Assembly (NCBI GenBank): GCA_025345505.1 | Contig: JANVCC010000022.1 | Coordinates: forward strand, 25,665,676 to 25,729,675 | Direction of reading: 5' to 3' | Length of the DNA: 64,000 nt | DNA from: Todiramphus chloris collaris | Taxonomy: Eukaryota; Chordata; Aves; Coraciiformes; Alcedinidae | Shown: in pieces, positions 54,487 through 64,000 of the stretch | How positions within the stretch are numbered: position 1 is the stretch's first letter | Layout of the letters: each line of letters opens with the position of its first letter | Translations under genes and position numbers: made by a program | The notes under the pieces: generated by a model | Database searches by the model: none | What the model was told of the DNA's origin: nothing | What the model saw: the letters and a program-made list of their open reading frames with translations, nothing else

Positions 54487-57400
54487 GTGAGTGGAGAAGC
54501 AAACGGTGGCATTGCCGTGGGTGGATTTACTGACAGGGCAGGGGGAGAACAAATAAAAAAAAAAAATCCCTTTAGCCTTTGTTTCCCTCTTTCGTATCAT
54601 TTAGTACCTGTTATTTGGGCTGTGGCCAGGAGGTGTCCCCTCTGGCCTCCTGAAGCGGAGCTTTAGGTGACTTCTGGAGCTTTGCCGCAGGATGGCTCCT
54701 CCCGTCTTTGCCAGAGTCGGGAGAATTTTAGCGTAGAGAGACAATTGTTTGAGTGATTTCTCCTCCCTCCTTCCCGAACTGCTAATGTCCTCATTGCAAC
54801 TCCCTAAGCTGTCTGCAAGAAAGACAAAGAAGAAAGGCGTATTCTGGGGCATTGAGGTGGCCAAAACACTCAGGTGGCATGGCTGGGAAGTTGGAAAAGA
54901 GATGATCAAACACCTAATCTTGAAAAATGTTCACGAGAAAACCCAGAAGCTGAGCTACAGGTGCGTGGGAAGTTTCTTTCTCCTCCATACTCTTCATGCT
55001 CTCATTCCCTCCTGCTGTATCAGGCCCATTACCACCTTTTCTCCAGTTCACCTGCCCCTCTCCTCTTGGTCTGTGTGCACACACTTACGTAGCAGGACAG
55101 AAACCTGCTAATTCAGATGCACAGCCCTTGTTCCTGGCAGGAGTATTTTAAATGAAATGAAATGCCTTTTTCTAAATTCTGTTTTGCTGATACTTCTGTC
55201 TGTGAGGCATTTCCAGTCTAGTGAGATTCTAATTGTGGATGTATGCCAGCCAGTCACTAGTGTGTCCTAAAACCATTGCTCCCGAGAGTCCCACTGGATG
55301 TTGAGCCACTCCAGCACTCCCTGTGACCCTCCCTGCTCTGAAACTCAAATGTTTCTGACAAATGTGTTTTGCTTATGCTGCATGGCCTGGGTATGTAAAA
55401 TGTTGTTCAAGGAAGGGTATTTACAGCCGGGAATGGGTTTCCAGCTCACCTGGGTTCTGCCCGTTTCTGCTGATTTGCTACCAATGTACCCATGGGGTAA
55501 AGTGCTTCTAATTGTGGGGGTCTGGAGGTTTTTTTTTTTTATTCTCTTTTCTGCTGTCTATTTTAACAACACCTGTATGCCCTCAGACAAAATCTCTTGT
55601 TTTGATTTCATTATCTAGATGTCCTTCCACGCGATTCTTCTTCACTGTTTTTCCACAGCCGATCACTCTGAGCCCTGGTATGTCCTTAACTCTGCCCATT
55701 GTTTTCCGGCCCACTGAAAAGGTAAAGTGGCAACAACAAAACTGCTTTCAGTGCTCAGGCTGGCTGCTGGAGGGCAGTGGGCCTCTGCCTCTCTTGTCCT
55801 TCCTTATGTGTTTTCACTTGGATAAATCTGTCCTAAGGGAAGGTTTTAGCAATGAAAGATTGGGCACTGTGACCTTCCTGCTTTGCCCACACCTTCATCA
55901 CCTGGGGGAACCCTGAACCCTGACATCTCTGCACAGTTTGCCAGTAGTTATAAAAGAGGGATCCTCACAAAAAAAGTATTACCACTTTTTCATGTGATTC
56001 TTCTGGCCATTAAATCCGTTAAGATAAAGTGTTTAAACCATCCACACCTGGTTTGATCCCAGGCAACCTCCATTGGAAGGTCATAGTGCAGAACCTTGGG
56101 TAGAGGGACTTGCTTTCTGCTTTCTTACAGGAGACCCCAAAGCCTGTACACTGAAGGGCTACTGATTTTCTATAAGGGGTATGTCAGGGGCCTCCCTTCT
56201 TTTGGATAGGGTGGGTTTCTCTAAGCTTTGTTTTCAACAGAAGTGATTGGTTTTTTCCCAGCCCCTTGTCTTGATTTTCAGCTTGGTCCTGGTGTCTGTT
56301 TTGGCTCAGAGTGTTGGTCTCTGGCTCTTGTCCACAGCTGTATGTCTTTGATATGAATCTCAGTCCTAGCCAAAGAGCGTGATCATTGGGCGGATTCCCA
56401 GTACCCTGCTCTCTTAGTATCATGGTTTTCTGATGACTGTTCAGTGTTCCTTTTATGAAATAAGCTGCTGGCCTTGTTCCATTTTCAGTGAATAGTTTGT
56501 CTGCACCACATTAATTGCTAGAGCAGGAGGCCCCCTTTCTTAGAGAGAGCAAGGGCTGTTTGTGCAGCAGTGCCCAAGGTCTCTCCTTACCTGTATAAGT
56601 AGTGCTCAGGAGAGGTGATGATTGGGGAACGTGGAAGACGTGTCTTGCAGTTCCTTCTGTCTTAGCTGGTTAGCAGATGTCCTGGGGCTATTTGTACACA
56701 GTGCTGTCAATGCTGCATCTTTAAGTTGTGTGTTATCCGCTTAGGTCTCTAGCTGGCTAAGCACTTAATCAAAGATTAATATTTCTGTGCTCACAGAGAT
56801 CAAAAAAAGGTTGTACATGCTTCAGTTTGTCTGAATTGGGATCTTGAAAACACTGAAGGAAAACCATCTGCTTTGAAACAACTCAGGTGAAACAAATGTG
56901 GTGTTCAGCTGCTCACTCTGAGGGTGTTTGTGTGTTCCCTGACAGAGTGAGGAGTATGCCTGAGTGCCTTACTTGCTGCCTGCCTTTTCTGAGTGCTTCA
57001 TATGCCCTTTGTCCTGCACAGAGGCCTCCCCTGGTGCCTCTGTTGCCAAAGTCTTCTTCCCAACACTTTCACAGAAGTGATGGAGATGGGTGTTCATGGG
57101 TGGAGCTGCAGTACCTGCAATTTGGAGTCCATCTAACTGCTGTCTCCTCTTTTCTGTGCAGAGGGAGTATGAAGACAGCATCTGCTTTAAGAAGGCTGAG
57201 GGTGAGTTCTCTGTCACCCTGTGTGCTACGCTTCCGCACCCCTGCCTGTCCTTCCCAGCAGCTGTCCAGTTGCCCACCTGTGCTGTCCACAATGTCACAG
57301 AGACAACATTCCCTGTGCGCAATGTTGGGTGAGTGAGAGGTGGCTGAGAGGAGCCTCTTTCTGATTTGTCAGGTATTTTGCCACTTTCTTGGACTCTCCA

Positions 57401-60400
57401 ATGAATGCAGGTCATTACAGTTATTGGATCTGCTGTCTGCCTTAACAGGCAGCAGACCTCTACCTCCTCTGGGATCTTGGCAGAAGAGGCAGCAGAAATG
57501 GTAGCACAGGTCAGATCTCGCTGTGGGCACATCTTGGCACATCTGTCCGTTTCCAGCATACACGGAGAACCGTTCATTCACAGGAAGTTTTTGGGGATTA
57601 TCATGGTGTCCCCACAGGGGAGGCCCGGGCTGCTCATTAAACAAAGGCAGCCTGCCCAACAGGAGGAGGGATACGTGAGCTATCAGCTGGAAACATTTCA
57701 GTCTTTCTGTGACTTGACGTCTCTTCCCTTGGCACAGGAATGCCATAGGGATGGCAGTGGAGTTGCTGGTGTTTGAGCTGACCTCTTTTAAAAGAAGGCA
57801 ATAGAGAAGTTAGAGAGTCTCTGCAGTGTGTGCTTGTAGGTTCATGGAGCTGCCTAAAGCAGTGGCAGTGTTCTGTGGCTTGGAGTCATCACTTAGGAGC
57901 AAAGGTGCTCTCAGTTACCAAGATCTGTTTTATTTTAATGAGGGAATGACAGTAATTCAGGCAGTATTGTAGAAAGGAGTGAGGTGAAGAAGTTCCCAGG
58001 CAAAGGGAAGGTGTGCTTCTAATCGTTTACAGTGAGAACAAAATAACCCTTACTAGTTGGAAAATGGCTTGTGCTCCCCAAAGCAATCAGCTGATGCAGT
58101 AGGAGGGTGGAACGGACAGAGGGCACATGTGCCTTCAGACACTTTCTGTATCATCTAGAAACCATTTCAAGTGATTCATTCTCCCCTTAGAGAAATCATT
58201 TCTGCTGACTGAGAGGTCCAGTGTGGTGGAGGGTATGGATATGTAACACACAGCTTGGAATCAACAAATTATAAAAAGCTGATGGCATGTCATATTCTTT
58301 CCACAAATCAAACAAGTGAAGGGAGTTTTGGAGAGTTGAATGAGGTATTAGGAAGGCAGCTCAGTCCTCTCTTCTCACCTCGTCCTATAACAGAGGAATA
58401 AATATTCATTTGGAATTAAATAGCAGCAAATTTAGATACAGGAAAAGCAAATACTTCATTCTGGAGGTGATATGTTTGCTATCACATGATGAAGCTGTGA
58501 AATTTTATGTCCATTAATAAAATTCTTAGATGTAATAACTAAAATTCATTAAAGTGTGAACAGAACACTTGCAGACCCTAGAGACAAATTTCTTCCCAGC
58601 ATCACATATTTGGCCTGATGCATCAGGGATTCTGCCATTCAACACCGGTTGCCTCACATCCGTACTAAATAACCCATTGGGAAATGTCCATCCTATGTTG
58701 TGATTGCACAGGCAGCAAAGGATCCGTTCATCTACTTAAAACCTATCTCCCTTTCCCAGTGATCTCATTACTGTGTTTGACTGGGAGACACCGAGCCCTT
58801 TCTACATGGTTCCTGACCGTGGAATGCTGAGCCCAGGTGCTGAGTGCATGGTCAAGGTGGTGTTCCAACCCAAGGTGGCTGTGGTGTACGATGTGGCAGC
58901 AACATGCTGGTTTGGAGGTGAAGAGAAACAAAAGAGGACAATCCAGCTAAAAGCCCTGGGTGAGTCTTTCTTACATTTAACACTCAAAGCAGTGTGTATC
59001 ATCCCTAACTGTGGAAAATCAACATTTCTGGAACCTGCTTATGTGGGCAGAGGGGAAGAAATGAGAGAAGTCCATTGGCACAATGCAGAAACCTGTGGAA
59101 ACTCCTGGTCTTGTTTGCACTCAGTTTCTCCTGTCTGTTCCTGCTAGACAGAGGGACTGTGGGAAAATTCTAAAGCTTTCTGGACACAAGCTAGAATCAG
59201 CAATGGTTTCATTAGCAAGACTGCCTGAAGTGCCTTGTACAGCCACTGAGAAACAAAAGATGTGACTCTGAGTTTAGTAAATTAGGGCCAGAAGGGAGCT
59301 TATTTGGTTCAAAGCAGGGCCAGCTTTGAAGGTGGATCCAACTTCAGAGTTACGCAAGGTTGTTCAGAGGCTGGTCCAGTTGAGCACTGAATATCCAAGA
59401 ACAGAGATTCCACCTCTCTCTCCTGACCCAGTGTATTATTCCCTTTAACAGCAAAATACCCGTATCTGCGGGTGAGCGTGACAGGGGAAGACCATGAAGG
59501 TGCACAGCCTGGAAAGTTTCAGGATGTGCTGTGCTTTGGATCAGTGCCAGTGGGGACAACTGTGGAGAAGTGTGTAGAAATCTTCAACATGTCTGTGGTA
59601 CGTAGAGAGTGAGACTGCTTCTCGTGAGAAGTTGGTGTGCTGGCATGTTTCCTTGGGATATGGGATACTCCCTTGAGTAACTCCCTTGATGCTGTGAAAA
59701 TAACCCAGGTGGGAAAGTGAATAAAACACAGAGATGATGAACCTTCCCCTACCAACCAGGCCATTCACCTTTGTCTTCCAGCTACAGTTTTAGCAACTCA
59801 TTCATTTGCAGTTCCTGTCTGCTTTCCACCAGGCTTGGACTAGGTCAGGCAGCTGCTGTTGTCCTTCACAACCTGCAGCTCTCCTGCTCACCCTGGACAA
59901 GCCCATCAGTCCTGTGTGGCAGTCTCAAATTGGCATGCATGTGTTTCAGGCAGCTGATGGATCTTCTGCTGTCAAGTGGGATGCATTTGAGCACCTTGTT
60001 CTCTGTGCCAGCTCAGCCCAGCCCATTAAAAGGTGGATGTACTTAGAGACCGCTGATATGGACGACAGCAGTGCTGACTCCTGCACAGACTCTGCAACTT
60101 GGGAGCGGCAAAAACATACTCATTTGTTGTACTCTGCTGTTATTATTCACACTGCAATGGTGCTCAACATCCCCAGGCAATGATCAGGACCTTTTTTATG
60201 GGGCTCAAGGAAAGTGTCAGAGCTCCCGTCTTGTTTTTTGTGAAAAGAAGATCCCCAGGCATGGTGAAACTGTGGATGAAGTTATCTGCCTGCCTGGTCA
60301 CAGCAGTCACTTAGGCTACTTTGGCACCTGGGCACACCTTGAGTCATCCTTCCCCCTACCAGGAGAGGCACTCTAACCCCAGAAATCATCAGGACATTTT

Positions 60401-63400
60401 GCTGCAACCCACTGACTTCTGTGAGCATACTGTGGGAGCTGGATGCTGGCAGTACTCCAGCAGGACAGGGTTGCAGAGGTTTGTGCAGCATTTCTGTGCT
60501 GGGCTGCAGTAGCCTTGATGTTCTTGGTGGTATTCAGCTCTGCTGAAAACTGTGGTTCTTCACTGATTGGTGTCCTGTATTCTGAGCCATCCTGGCTCCT
60601 GTTGGCTCCTTTGTTAACATATTTCTTGTCTGCTTGCAGGTTGATGCACCATGTAGCATAGAAAGAGCAAAAGATTCTCTGCTTCGAGATGATGTTTTCT
60701 CCTGTGATGTTTCCCATGGTGTTGTCCCTGCCAAAGGGAAGCTGGTCTTGCAAATACGATTTCAGCCTCAGACAGTGGGAGAGCACAGCACTGACTATTT
60801 CACTGTCATATCTGCTGGATGCCTCCTGCAGACTGTCCTGAAGGTGGTTGGCTCATGTAAAGGTACCAGAGTGAAAGCTTTCTCTGTTTCTCCCTCTATT
60901 CTTTTTAGCACTGCAGAGGAAGGGCCAGTGCCTGGGGAAGGACTGGGGACTGTCACAGCCCTCAGTCATAGACCTAGCTTCTGCTGGGATCCAGGCTGTC
61001 CCTGGCACACCATTTGGGGCTTATACTTGCTTGAAACAGATGTGACACTGTTGGAAGTGGATGTCCAGCTGTTTGCTAGGACTGGTGGGTTTGTTGATGA
61101 GGTGATTCTGGTTTGGGAAGATCAGTTAAGTGCAGCAGTGGCTTATGACATGTTGACAGAAATGGCTATGACAGATCCAGGATCTCTCTTCCACGTTGTT
61201 GTGCTAGGTCCTTTGGTGTCCCTGCACCAATATTCTGTGGACTTCGACTGGATCAATCTCGGGGAAAGTTTGATGCAGACGCTGAAAATCAGCAACATCT
61301 CAGATGTCCCAGCCTATTACCAGTTTGATATCGATGGCAGAGGAAGTGTCTTCTCTTTGGATCGCCCCTGTGGAGTCTTGGAGGGTACAACAACACTAGA
61401 GCTGAAGGTGACCTTTCGACCCACTCACCCCATCAGCTATCACCGCAGAGTGGTGTGCCTTGTCCATTATCAGGTATGAGAGGCAAAGGGTAGTTTCATC
61501 ACTGTGATAGCTCAGAGGGAGCTTCCAGTGTAACCCACCAGGGCTGGCATCTCTCACTTAGTAGTCCTCAGGAATCTCTTCCCACTGCATGTTCTTTGAT
61601 ACCTATCATAGAATCAGTTAGGTTGGAAAGGACCTTTAAGATCGTGGAGTCCAACAGTAAACCTAATACTACTAAATCCATCTTTAAACCATGTGCCCAG
61701 GCACCACATCTGCACATCTTTTAAAACATTCAAGGATGGTCACTCCACCACTTTCATGGGCAGCCCATTCCAGTGGTTTACAATCCTTTCAGGGAAGATT
61801 TTTTCCTAATATCCAACCTAAACCTTCCCTGGCACAACTTGAGGTCATTTCCTCTTGTCCTATCACTTGATACTTGGGAGAAGAGACTGAACCCCACCTC
61901 ACTACCTCCTCCTCTCAGGTGGTTGTAGAGAGTGATAAGGTCTCCCCCGAGAATCCTTTTCTTCTGGCTAAACAACTCCAGTTCCCTCAGCTGCCCCTCA
62001 TAAGACTTGTTCTCTGGACCCTTCACCAGATTTGTTGCCCTCCTTTGGACATGCTCCAGCACCTCAATGTCCTTCCTGGAGTGAGTGTTCCAAAACTGAA
62101 CCCAGTATTCGAGGTGTGGCCTCATCAGTGCTGAGTACAGGGGGACAATCACTTCCCTAGTCCTGCTGGCCACACTATTTCTGACAACAGCCAGGATGCT
62201 ATCAGCCTTCTTGGCCACCTGGGCACACTGCTGGCTCATATTCAGTTGGCTGTAGACCAGCACCCCCAGGTCTGCTGGGCAGCTTTCCAGCCACTCTTCC
62301 CCAAGCCTGGGGCGTTGCAGGGGGTTTCTGTGACCCAAGTGCAGGACCTGAGCTCTTCTTGAGCAGAATCATATAGCAGGTTCCTATCAGCAGTAGATGG
62401 CTGATGTGGACAGACAGTCAATAATGCCTATGAGTAGGGTGAGGTGCATCCTCAGTGGGTCCTGTCCATTTAGGTCTCTGAGTTAAATTCAGATGCTCAT
62501 CTGTGCACTGAAAGCCTTCAAATTTCACTCCAGTTTCAAGAAAGTTCTTGGGCCACATCAAGACATAAAGTAAATGGCAATCTAACGTTACAGATTCTAA
62601 GCCTTTCCCAGGTGTGGTTTTGGAATTTAGGTACTAGGATGGTGTAAATCTCAAAGCAATCATAAAAGGGCAGTTACTTTTTTACTGTCCTTTCTGGTGT
62701 TTTCCTAGGAACCCATGTATGTGGATTTTTTTGGTACCTGCCATTCGGACACAGCTAAGCCAGCCATCCTTCAGGCAAGACACCTCTCCTGGTACCGAAC
62801 CAACATGGTGAGGGGACTGACCTCCTATCCCCCTGATACCCTGAGTGTGATGCTGAAGGATGGGAAGTTGCAGATGGATGAAAAGGGAGCCCTCATGCTG
62901 CCCCCCGAGGTATGAGCTTCCCTCCCTGGAATCTAAGATACTCCCATGCTGTTCCCTGTTGATGCTGGCTTTCTTTTCACAGACCAGACAGGTCTAGAAA
63001 GACCTGCAGGTACCAGAGTGTTTTCTTTAATATCTCTGCTGTTAATGTTCCCAGCACACGCCAACACTATGTTCATCAGTTGTGTCTCACCCAGGCTCAG
63101 CCACTAAGCAACTTTCTGGCTTTAACTAGGTCCCAGGGTCTTCTTTTGCTTCATGCAGTTTCAGATTGAGGGCTGGCTTACAAACAGGAGCCTCCTTGAA
63201 GCCTAGACTTTGATCTGTCCTGGGAACTGCTGCTGAAGTGCATCTTCTGTGCCTTTTTGGTAGTGAAGGCAATCAGGACTGTAGTGCCTGGTTTCTCCCA
63301 CAGGCACGCTTACCCTGCTCACACTGAGGTGTTTCCATCCTCTAGATCCCTGAAGACAAGCCTCCCAAGGAATACTTTGAAGCCAACTCCATGACTGAAT

Positions 63401-63708
63401 ATTTCTACGATGGTGTAAGCAGCGACCTGGCCTTGTTTCCCCCTCATGTTAGTGTCAGCCCCAGGGAGTATGATTTTGGTTGCTGTGTGCCGCTCCACGA
63501 GGTAGAACCGCTTCCTCTCTGTGTGACCAACCACACCAAAGGAAAGATCACTGTTGCCTGGACTCCAAGCCATGGCAGCGCCTTCCGAGTGAGCCCCGAA
63601 ATCTGCGACATCCCACCTTTGAAGTCTTCATCCTTCCGCGTCCTTTTCCAGCCCACTCAGCAAAATAGTCTCTATGCAGCAGAGCTGGAAGGTTTTGCCT
63701 TCTACAAG
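54412..63708 (+). CDS. CFAP65: CFAP65 (CCDC108), first ten coding exons
   Basis: A cilia- and flagella-associated protein needed for sperm tail structure and motility. Exons join 54412-54486, 54809-54960, 55619-55721, 57162-57328, 58760-58959, 59452-59597, 60640-60862, 61208-61473, 62709-62909 and 63346-63708 (1896 nt, 632 codons, phases consistent). Matches to human CFAP65 include [58 protein letters not shown] and VTNHTKGKI. These segments are ASH/MSP-type Ig-like domains, marked by the repeated (V/L)xFxP words (VVFQP, IRFQP, VTFRP, VLFQP). The N-terminus before FWGIEV is much shorter than in human. The start is the first codon of an exon after ttgtttttcag, so an upstream coding exon is not excluded. 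The gene leaves the window after exon 10. MNX2 lies upstream on the same strand. Confidence 0.93.
54809..54960 (+). CDS. CFAP65: CFAP65 coding exon 2
   Basis: 152 nt follow an actccctaag acceptor. They encode a Lys-rich start and then [20 protein letters not shown], the strongest N-terminal match to human CFAP65. The donor is gtgcgt. Confidence 0.9.
55619..55721 (+). CDS. CFAP65: CFAP65 coding exon 3
   Basis: 103 nt encode [20 protein letters not shown] and [12 protein letters not shown]. The acceptor is ttatctag and the donor gtaaag. Confidence 0.92.
55722..57161 (+). other. CFAP65: CFAP65 intron 3
   Basis: 1.44 kb without a recognised feature beyond its GT..AG ends; moderately AT-rich. 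Confidence 0.8.
57162..57328 (+). CDS. CFAP65: CFAP65 coding exon 4
   Basis: 167 nt encode [20 protein letters not shown] and on to TTFPVRNVG. The acceptor is ttctgtgcag and the donor gtgagt; it ends in phase 2. Confidence 0.92.
57329..58759 (+). other. CFAP65: CFAP65 intron 4
   Basis: 1.43 kb. The stretch 58400-58560 is AT-rich (attaataaaattcttagatg). No coding or repeat feature was recognised. Confidence 0.8.
58760..58959 (+). CDS. CFAP65: CFAP65 coding exon 5
   Basis: 200 nt encode [20 protein letters not shown] and the Ig-like signature [20 protein letters not shown]. The donor is gtgagt. Confidence 0.93.
59452..59597 (+). CDS. CFAP65: CFAP65 coding exon 6
   Basis: 146 nt encode [20 protein letters not shown] and [20 protein letters not shown]. 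The acceptor is ctttaacag and the donor gtacgt. Confidence 0.9.
60640..60862 (+). CDS. CFAP65: CFAP65 coding exon 7
   Basis: 223 nt encode [40 protein letters not shown] and VLKVVGSCK. The acceptor is tgcttgcag. The frame stays open through the following 345 nt intron. Confidence 0.9.
61208..61473 (+). CDS. CFAP65: CFAP65 coding exon 8
   Basis: 266 nt encode [20 protein letters not shown], then [20 protein letters not shown]. The acceptor is ttgtgctag and the donor gtatga. The junction to exon 7 matches the human protein, where the same segments are contiguous. Confidence 0.9.
61605..62350 (-). mobile_element. CR1 LINE fragment in CFAP65 intron 8, antisense
   Basis: On the minus strand this is the last 745 nt or so of a CR1 element. 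It carries a 186-codon remnant of the end of the reverse transcriptase ORF ([34 protein letters not shown]) still open from 62338 to 61778, then the CR1 3' tail ending gattctatga. It is 5'-truncated, so not mobile. It is antisense to CFAP65. Confidence 0.93.
62709..62909 (+). CDS. CFAP65: CFAP65 coding exon 9
   Basis: 201 nt encode [20 protein letters not shown], then [20 protein letters not shown]. The acceptor is tttcctag and the donor gtatga. Confidence 0.95.
63346..63708 (+). CDS. CFAP65: CFAP65 coding exon 10
   Basis: 363 nt encode [50 protein letters not shown] and [20 protein letters not shown]. The donor is gttagt. 63709-64000 is intron sequence with no feature seen. Confidence 0.94.
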
Positions 63709-64000
63709 GTTAGTAGGAATTAGTAGGCCCAGTTTCCAGAGAGGGCCTGGGAAGAGGCTGCAGGCTAAAGGCTTTTGGGAGAGTCAAAATTCAAATGGAA
63801 ACTTTTACTTTGAATTTGGCAAACTATAATTTTCACTAACTCCTTTGGCCACTGTTTTGATACACTGAGGGCTTAAACTTTCTTCTTCATCTGGGTCCTA
63901 GCAAAGATAAATCAGCAAAGCAAGCCACAGCTCATGCATATGGATGGTTACACTTGCTCTTGCCCCCAGTGAGAGTGAAGTAATGCACATGTCACCGAAG

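Noticed and set aside
59806-60183. 125-codon frame between CFAP65 exons 6 and 7
   Set aside because: Exons 6 and 7 join in phase and match the human protein directly; nothing conserved in between.
63709-64000. Search for the miR-375 precursor, which lies near CFAP65 in mammals
   Set aside because: The mature sequence was not seen here or elsewhere in the window; expected beyond the right edge.

Overview
This window is from a bird genome. All four recognisable genes are on the + strand, with short vertebrate-type exons and GT..AG introns. Two truncated CR1 LINEs are present; one ends in the CR1-type 3' octamer repeat. The gene order NHEJ1 - IHH - MNX2 (MNR2) - CFAP65 (CCDC108) is what is known around IHH on chicken chromosome 7. 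The sequence alone does not identify the species beyond bird, probably galliform or a relative.

Layout. 1-11042 is a long NHEJ1 (XLF) intron. The last three NHEJ1 coding exons follow, with the stop at 11862 and a poly(A) signal near 12196. 12.2-16.9 kb is the NHEJ1-IHH spacer; it holds apparent conserved blocks, including one just upstream of IHH with SOX- and RUNX-type sites. IHH (Indian hedgehog) has three exons between 17191 and 27401 coding 408 aa. Its 3' UTR probably ends at an AATAAA at 28950. 29-41 kb is a gene-free stretch with a series of AT-rich, homeodomain-motif-rich blocks that look like developmental enhancers. MNX2 (MNR2/HB9-type homeobox) has three exons between 41491 and 50389 with a 7.45 kb first intron. 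50.6-53.6 kb is a spacer ending in a CpG island with a good CTCF motif and two RFX X-boxes. CFAP65, a sperm-tail and motile-cilium protein, starts at 54412; its first ten coding exons (632 codons) are here and the gene runs off the right edge.

How it fits together. NHEJ1 introns are known in mammals to carry IHH limb and cartilage enhancers, so the left part is probably IHH regulatory DNA as much as NHEJ1. IHH and MNX2 sit 14 kb apart, mirroring SHH-MNX1 linkage elsewhere in vertebrates, a relic of genome duplication. The MNX2-CFAP65 pair is the interval affected by the chicken Rose-comb inversion (MNR2 misexpression plus CCDC108 disruption); here the genes are colinear and every exon seen is open, so this is the non-inverted arrangement. 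No prokaryotic-type system, CRISPR, tRNA or rRNA was seen. The least expected signals are a stop-free, 3n-length intron in CFAP65, a perfect 49 bp direct repeat downstream of IHH, and a CpG-dense, repeat-rich block with its own poly(A) signal inside IHH intron 2.
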